A stretch of 33,125 nucleotides of DNA from the NCBI GenBank assembly GCA_006503475.1, contig RSEH01000374.1, forward strand, positions 1 through 33,125, in the 5' to 3' direction. This DNA is from Stentor roeselii. Taxonomy: Eukaryota > Ciliophora > Heterotrichea > Heterotrichida > Stentoridae. Both the position numbers and the translations under genes were made by a program. This document shows positions 27,790 to 33,125 of this stretch, piece by piece. Within the stretch, counting starts at the first letter, position 1, and every line of letters starts with the position of its first letter. The notes under the pieces were generated by a model. It saw only the letters and a program-made list of their open reading frames with translations. It had not been told where the DNA came from and ran no database searches.

Positions 27790-28296
27790 ATGGCGAATAT
27801 AATAAAAATGCTGAAAGCAGTGTTACTTATAGCTCTCGCTCTTACAGTCTCTTCATCAGAGGAGCTGTCAGCTTCAAGTACTCCTACAAAGGACTTCATT
27901 CAAGGATTTCTTGCAGGATTGGGCGAAACAAACCCGGCAGGCGCCTGCAGTTCAGCCTTGATTAAATTGACAAGCGCAGTTTATGGAGTCATCAACGACG
28001 TTGAAGTGAAAAACCAGAACATGCAAGACACGATCAACAGTTTGAACTCTCTTCAGACTGTCGTCGACTCTTATAAAGCTTCTCGAGGATCTTGCAAACT
28101 CAGCACCTTGGACGACCAGTTCAAGAAAATCTTCAGTAAGGACGGAATGGATATTGTTATAAAGAATTATTTGGCTAATGGTGAGTCTATTTTCAAGGAT
28201 TATCAGCAGATTGCTAAGTGCTCTAGTGATTATTATCAGTGTGGATTCGCATCGGGAGACGCTTTTGAAAAGTTAGTCGGATGGAGCTTAGATTAG
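27790..28296 (+). CDS. Small secreted cysteine-containing protein
   Basis: 168 aa. Residues 1-22 form a signal peptide (KMLKAVLLIALALTVSSS). The mature part is helical by eye with four cysteines (53, 102, 144, 151), enough for two disulfides. The spaced motifs DFIQGFLAGLGE near the N-terminus and YYQCGFASGDAFEKLVGW at the C-terminus look like a family signature; I have an impression of similar secreted proteins in other ciliates but cannot name a family. It is not recognisable as a toxin or enzyme. It ends TAG, 40 bp from the convergent USP stop. Confidence 0.78.
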   Translation: MANIIKMLKAVLLIALALTVSSSEELSASSTPTKDFIQGFLAGLGETNPAGACSSALIKLTSAVYGVINDVEVKNQNMQDTINSLNSLQTVVDSYKASRGSCKLSTLDDQFKKIFSKDGMDIVIKNYLANGESIFKDYQQIAKCSSDYYQCGFASGDAFEKLVGWSLD

Positions 28297-28336
28297 ATAG
28301 TTAATATTGGATAAGTTATTGAAGAAGGAGATTTAA

Positions 28337-29638
28337 CTAAGCTTTTATCTCTGCCCTGTCCCAGATTGAAGAGTTTAAATTATTCCGATGCCGTTTTTTC
28401 TTCTTCTGCTTGCCCTTATCCAGTGAGGCATCATATTCATCCTTGATAAATCCCAATGAAAGGCTATTTTTTTTCCAATGAACAGGGAAATTTTGACTAG
28501 AAGGTTTAAATTTTTTGACAGGTTGAGCAGGACTAGAAGGATGTCCAAAATGTTTTTTGCCTATTTCAAACTTTTTATCATTCTGGCGGTCTTTATTTTT
28601 TTTTTCATCATTTTCAACATTTTTCGTAATTTTTTCAAAGTTCTTCCCATCACTAAAAGAGTTTTCAAAAGGTTTAGTCCTCGGAACATCTCTTTTATAC
28701 ATAAGAATATAAGCTCCATTATGACTAAGCACTCTACTAACCGAAGCTTGAGAGACAGAGCTATCATTAACTTCATACCAAACCTCATTACTAGCTTTAA
28801 CAAAGCAATAATAATGTCCACTTCTACATCCAAACCCAATATGAATAAGTACAGCATAAAGCGAATAATTCACTTTTTCCTCAGTGATTAGTTCTTTACT
28901 CAAAACTAATTTTTCACAAAATCCGACAGTCCGAGTTTCCTTTTTTCCCAAATTCGTAAACCTCTTCAACTGAATAGTAAGAACATTAGGCGACGATTTA
29001 ATCAGATACTGTTTACTCGCATTAGTCTTCTTCTTACAACTAGGACAGTTATACTTATTTTCCCCCGTCAAGACCTCCTCTCTACAGAAGTCACTGAGAC
29101 ACTTTTCAATGGTATTCGAGCTGACTTCTAGAGAAAGGTCTAAAAAAACCTCATTAACCATACTTTCATACCTACACTCTTTACATTTAACTGTGCTCTG
29201 AAGCTCACCAGCAAAGACAACTTGTTTAAAGTCTTTAGACTCTACCTTGTCAATCAAAAACCGGAGTAATTCATGAGCATCAGCTTGCCGGCCTATTTGG
29301 AATTGTCTTGACAGTCTTGGCACTGTTGATAAGAACTCTGAAGGCACTGGGGACCTGCTGTTGAATAACCTTTTCAATGCGCAGAGAACACAAAAGAACT
29401 TTCCGCATGTGTGAGGAAAATTGTGAACTGGCGGCGTGTGTAGCAGACATTGAAGAGTTGAGTTCAAAAAACAGGTGTTTCCCATGTTTTTTAGACCTTG
29501 AGGATGGCTTGAACGGGACTTCCAGTGTAAAAATGAAAGGTCTTCTAAGGGTTTTAGTTGATTTTGAGGGGTTAGTGCCTCGAATATGATTCTTCTTGGA
29601 AGAAGCTTTTCTTCACGCCATGATAATTTTTCAATCAT
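28337..29638 (-). CDS. Ubiquitin carboxyl-terminal hydrolase (USP family)
   Basis: 433 aa. USPs are cysteine proteases that remove ubiquitin. The catalytic set is complete: Cys56 in GNTCFLNSTLQCLL, His275 in SGHYYCFV, and Asn291/Asp292 in YEVNDSSVS. A zinc-binding pair sits between them (CKEC at 152-155 and CPSC at 198-201). The QADAHELLRFLID and LTIQLKRF blocks are typical. The catalytic core (about 48-315) is most like the USP36/USP42 group. The C-terminal ~115 residues are Lys/Asn-rich and end in a very basic stretch (KGKQKKKKRHRNNLN), a likely nuclear or nucleolar signal, as in USP36. Start ATG at 29638, stop TAG. Confidence 0.95.
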   Translation of the reverse strand: MIEKLSWREEKLLPRRIIFEALTPQNQLKPLEDLSFLHWKSRSSHPQGLKNMGNTCFLNSTLQCLLHTPPVHNFPHTCGKFFCVLCALKRLFNSRSPVPSEFLSTVPRLSRQFQIGRQADAHELLRFLIDKVESKDFKQVVFAGELQSTVKCKECRYESMVNEVFLDLSLEVSSNTIEKCLSDFCREEVLTGENKYNCPSCKKKTNASKQYLIKSSPNVLTIQLKRFTNLGKKETRTVGFCEKLVLSKELITEEKVNYSLYAVLIHIGFGCRSGHYYCFVKASNEVWYEVNDSSVSQASVSRVLSHNGAYILMYKRDVPRTKPFENSFSDGKNFEKITKNVENDEKKNKDRQNDKKFEIGKKHFGHPSSPAQPVKKFKPSSQNFPVHWKKNSLSLGFIKDEYDASLDKGKQKKKKRHRNNLNSSIWDRAEIKA

Positions 29639-32600
29639 TATTTCTAAGGATTTTGGTTGATGAGTTTAAGGGAGTTCAAAGGTTTTGATCATGGAAATAA
29701 GTAGGGGTCGGTTTGGTCTGGGGAGGAGTTGGGGGAAGTTTTGGAGGTTTTGGAGATTTTTGAGGATTTTTGGGCTTGGTTTTAGCGGTTTTAGAGGGGT
29801 TGAGAGGTTTGGGACTTTTAGGGGATATCTTTTGATGTGGTAAAGGATTTTTTTGGATATATAAATTTAGATTAGGGTAGATGATAAGAGACAATGTTGT
29901 TTTTCCTTCAGTTGAGTTATAACTTTATGAGAATTATAAATCGGGAAATATCTGGTATATATTGAAGATAATTAAATGGTACTTTCATTGTATTCAACTA
30001 GGTATTTATTGATAGGATTAAGGTGATACGTTTACGATTTGCTACTTTTTAGGATTAAAGTAATAATATTAATAATTAAAGAATAAATGTAGAGACTTAT
30101 TTTTTCTTCTGTAGTCTTAGTATGGGTAGAATTATTATTGAGTATCGATTTTGATACAATTTCGGATACTTAGTTTATGATTTTTCAGGTAACGGTATCA
30201 CGGAAGATATCAAGACCAGACTATTAATCCAGCAACTAATAAAGGATTACTTTTCACGAGTGAGACTTTCTTATTAGCTGCATATTGGAAACCATTAGAA
30301 AGACTTCCTTAAACTTGTAACATCATCATTTCGGAATATTTTGTAGAAATCAAAAGATTTTCGTGATTTTTTTTCTTATATTTCTATATCCTGGTTCAAT
30401 ATGAAGGTCAATCCAAGGATTCAAGCGTGATATTAAAATAACTGATAGTGTTGATTCATCTGATATCACTTAGAAATAAAGTATTTCCTATTTAGATTCA
30501 TGAAATCTAATCCATTATTCAAAAATATAAAACGATAATAATATTATCATATATGCGAAAAATTCACTAAATCATATCCGGATTTATTAAGCCACTTTAT
30601 AATTGATTGATAATTGGGTAATATGAAATCTTGATCATTCAATTGCTTTTTATGGTACTTTTCAACTACTACAATTCGATATTAAACCACTTTTGAGAGA
30701 TTTCAGCTCTTCTAACTGTCTGACCCTTCCTGTGAATAATCCAATCTTAAGTCTTGAATAAATATCATCAAAGATATAGATAAAAAAAACTCAGCACATC
30801 AAGACTGTTCTTTACCTCTTTGCTCATCTAGAATAAGCCTAAACTGTTCGTTTTGTGCATCACATTCTTGCCTGATCCCATTAAAAATCTTTCAAGTCAT
30901 CTGCCTGTTATTCCACACACTTTTGATAATTATCCCATATCATATAATAAGTGGAAAATGCTGATTCGAAGAACGCTCAGATTGCAACTTTGAAAAGCTT
31001 TACAAGTGCAAAATTTCTATTTAACAAAAGGTGACTCCAGATCTGTATATGGGATGTGTTTGTGATGACTAGTATAAAGACCTTATTCCACTTACAAAGA
31101 CTGACTTTTGTATTTATTCCAGATCATTCAATTATTATTTCTTCAACAATTCAGATTTTCAAGACTGCATTCAGTGAATGCTTTGCCGACAATATATACA
31201 AGATGTGCTTGTGTTCAGGCTTTTATTCAATCGAAAGTTTCACTGAGATCGATACTTTCTCATCATGCCATATTAGATGCCTCTTTTGTAACACTTTTAT
31301 TTAATTGCATCACTTATTCTGTTTTTTTTTTTTACAGAAAACTCTTGCTAAGGTACTTAAAAAGGAAAAGCTTGGGATCAGCACAACTGTGTTTTGGGTC
31401 TATATTGGGCAAATATAAGTTTATTTTAAATTTTTTTTGCGAATTTTCTGTTTATTTGATGATCATTATCATAAAGTAGGGAAAATAGCAGAAAAATTAA
31501 GTACTATCTAAGCACATATCGATAATTGATCTAGATACGATGCTGGATTCAGTTTATCTGAACAACGTGCTTTTTATAAGATTCAATTCGAAATAAAACT
31601 CAGTTTGAAGGTTATTTCAATCTATCATCAGATTATAATTATTTTTAATAATCATTCAGATTATTATCTTTTCTAATTCCATGTCACTGCTTATTTTTAC
31701 TATGGTGCCATTTGAAAAACTATAGACAATATCGAGGTTTTTATGAAAGATTCAGCTCTTTCTTTGAAGGGTTCAAGAATGATAAAGAATTTTCAAGTTC
31801 TTTATTATATTTCGTGTTTTTTTTTAGACAGCTGCTTTATTCCTCTCACAAACTTTTCTAAATGCCACTCAAACTTTATTGAAAATCTCTGGATCTTTAG
31901 TTTCCTAGCTTTACATAATCTTTCTATCAGCCTTTTCTTGAATTTAGTTTGTTTTAAGCAATATTTTAGAGAATACTGTTTTTTTTTCTTGCTTCGTTTT
32001 AGTTCTTTGCTCGATTATTTAGGATTTTACGGAATATAAAAAATTCCTTGAGATTTTTTTGTGTTTTAGTTTTTGAATGGTTTTTCAAATTAGAGCTAGT
32101 ATTTTGGATGTTATTAGGGATTTCAAAGCATATGAAAAAATATTGAAAAATCTCGAGCGAAATGATTTTTAAGAACCTTCACTGAGAATCTAATCTGTTT
32201 ACTCAGTATTTTATATATTGCACTCTCATATATATCTTATCAACTTTTCAGATAAGTATGGTTTAATAAATATTTATAAAGTTTTGATTTAAAAAGACAA
32301 TTAATCTTCAAATTTTTCTGTTAGATTAAATTATTCTTCATACAAATTAAAATAAATTGATAATCATGTATTTCCAAGATAAATTATAACAGGTAGAAAT
32401 ATTTGATGTTTTCTAAATCTAGGATGAAAATAGTTCTATTTAATTCAAAATATTTATGAGATACTTGATCAATAGATTAGAGATATAAAGTAGAAGTATT
32501 CAAAATCATAAAAAGCAACTATATAAACAAGTCAAATTACAGTTCGGGTGATCAACAGATACAAAAGGAAAATAAATGAAATTAAAAAAAATAAGCGAAG

Positions 32601-33125
32601 AAGAGCATAAAATTATATTGAAAATGAAAAATTAGAGAATCCAAAAGAAATTGAAATTTTAATTGATGATTAGTAATTTTATAGTTGGAAAATAAATAAA
32701 CTTGAATCCATTCAAACTAAGCACTCATAAGAATATAAGGAAAATATTTATATGAAATTTTAAAGGATTATTTCAAAAGAGTAATTTAGATTAGGAGTTA
32801 TTGATAGAATTTTCAACTTATTTACATAAGATAAATGAAATTTATACAACTTTAATCTTTAGAAGATTAAAATAGTCGTTATGAATTCAAATAAAGGAAT
32901 TAGGTAACTTTGCTCAATAAAACTAAGATATTTTTAGATAAGTAATTCAGATTAATTAAATTACCTATTTTATGAATTAATGCTGGATTAATTATCATGT
33001 TTCTAAGAAATCGTTCAACCTAACTTAAATGCTGTTACTATGACACATAAATAGCCGATTAGATTATCTTCTTTCTACCAGTGGATTTAATTCTAAAAAT
33101 TCCTACCTTAAATTATTTTAACAAT
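29639..33125. other. AT-rich gene desert
   Basis: About 3.5 kb without a credible gene. Positions 29690-29840 form a G/T-rich low-complexity tract upstream of the USP start. From about 29900 the sequence is AT-rich, with dense stops in all frames. The open frames present are short, rich in Phe, Leu and Ser and without domains, as expected by chance. I found no tRNA, snRNA or rRNA match, no telomeric repeats, no long inverted repeat and no transposase remnant. A run of 12 T is at 31322-31333. It could be a chromosome-end or regulatory region, retained germline-limited DNA or a long non-coding transcript; the sequence does not decide. Confidence 0.6.

Noticed and set aside
29676-29894. 72-codon Pro/Lys/Thr-rich open frame on the minus strand
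   Set aside because: It is the translation of the G/T-rich low-complexity tract and has no gene-like features.
31322-31337. Run of 12 T followed by ACAG, resembling a classical 3' splice site
   Set aside because: Introns here are 15 nt, and there is no coding exon on either side.
31056-31479. Overlapping open frames of 82 and 123 codons in the AT-rich region
   Set aside because: Composition is Phe/Ser/Leu-heavy as expected from AT-rich chance ORFs, with no domain, no intron pattern and no plausible neighbour context.
31743-32039. 98-codon open frame in the AT-rich region
   Set aside because: Same reason: hydrophobic low-complexity translation of T-rich DNA, with no family match.
1-33125. 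tRNA, rRNA, CRISPR arrays, transposases, telomere repeats
   Set aside because: I looked for box-B-like motifs, spaced repeats and transposase motifs and saw none convincing. A covariance-model search could still find a divergent small RNA in 29900-33125.

Overview
The window looks like macronuclear DNA of a heterotrich ciliate, most likely Stentor or a close relative. Three observations support this. First, six gaps between coding segments are exactly 15 nt, begin GTAA, end TAG or CAG and carry an A at position 10; 15-nt introns are the known hallmark of Stentor. Second, TAA, TAG and TGA all serve as stops, so the code is standard, unlike most ciliates. Third, genes are packed tail-to-tail with almost no spacing. 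The assignment is inferred, since no rRNA or telomere is present.

Layout. 1-342: non-coding, with a 7-bp minisatellite. 343-10344: conserved housekeeping genes without introns: a membrane-anchored RBR E3 ligase, an RCC1-repeat protein, a secretory-pathway cyclophilin and a full-length PRP8 (6.9 kb). 10538-13630: a proline-rich protein, a short coiled-coil protein and a C5orf34-like protein, all on +. 13632-21594: a long minus-strand run with eIF2B-gamma, a small basic protein, a double cyclic-nucleotide-binding-domain protein and four coiled-coil or basic proteins; one of these has two introns and a last exon that only splicing reveals. 21599-23209: a PX/BAR sorting nexin rebuilt across an intron. 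23255-29638: a small basic protein, the KEOPS subunit Cgi121/TPRKB, a BAP31-like ER protein, a polytopic membrane protein with one intron, a two-intron gene ending in a CaaX box, a basic protein, a secreted protein and a USP deubiquitinase. 29639-33125: about 3.5 kb of AT-rich DNA with no credible gene.

The genes do not form one pathway. They cover splicing (PRP8), translation initiation (eIF2B), tRNA modification (Cgi121), ubiquitin writing and erasing (RBR, USP), ER and trafficking functions (cyclophilin, BAP31-like, sorting nexin), and lineage-specific coiled-coil proteins. I saw no tRNA, rRNA, CRISPR array or transposase. The most interesting signals are at the architecture level: the rigid 15-nt intron grammar with a probable stop-less intron in Cgi121, start codons 4 bp apart on opposite strands, overlapping convergent stops, two proteins with matching prenylation tails, and blocks within single genes where synonymous codon choice and strand skew flip abruptly.
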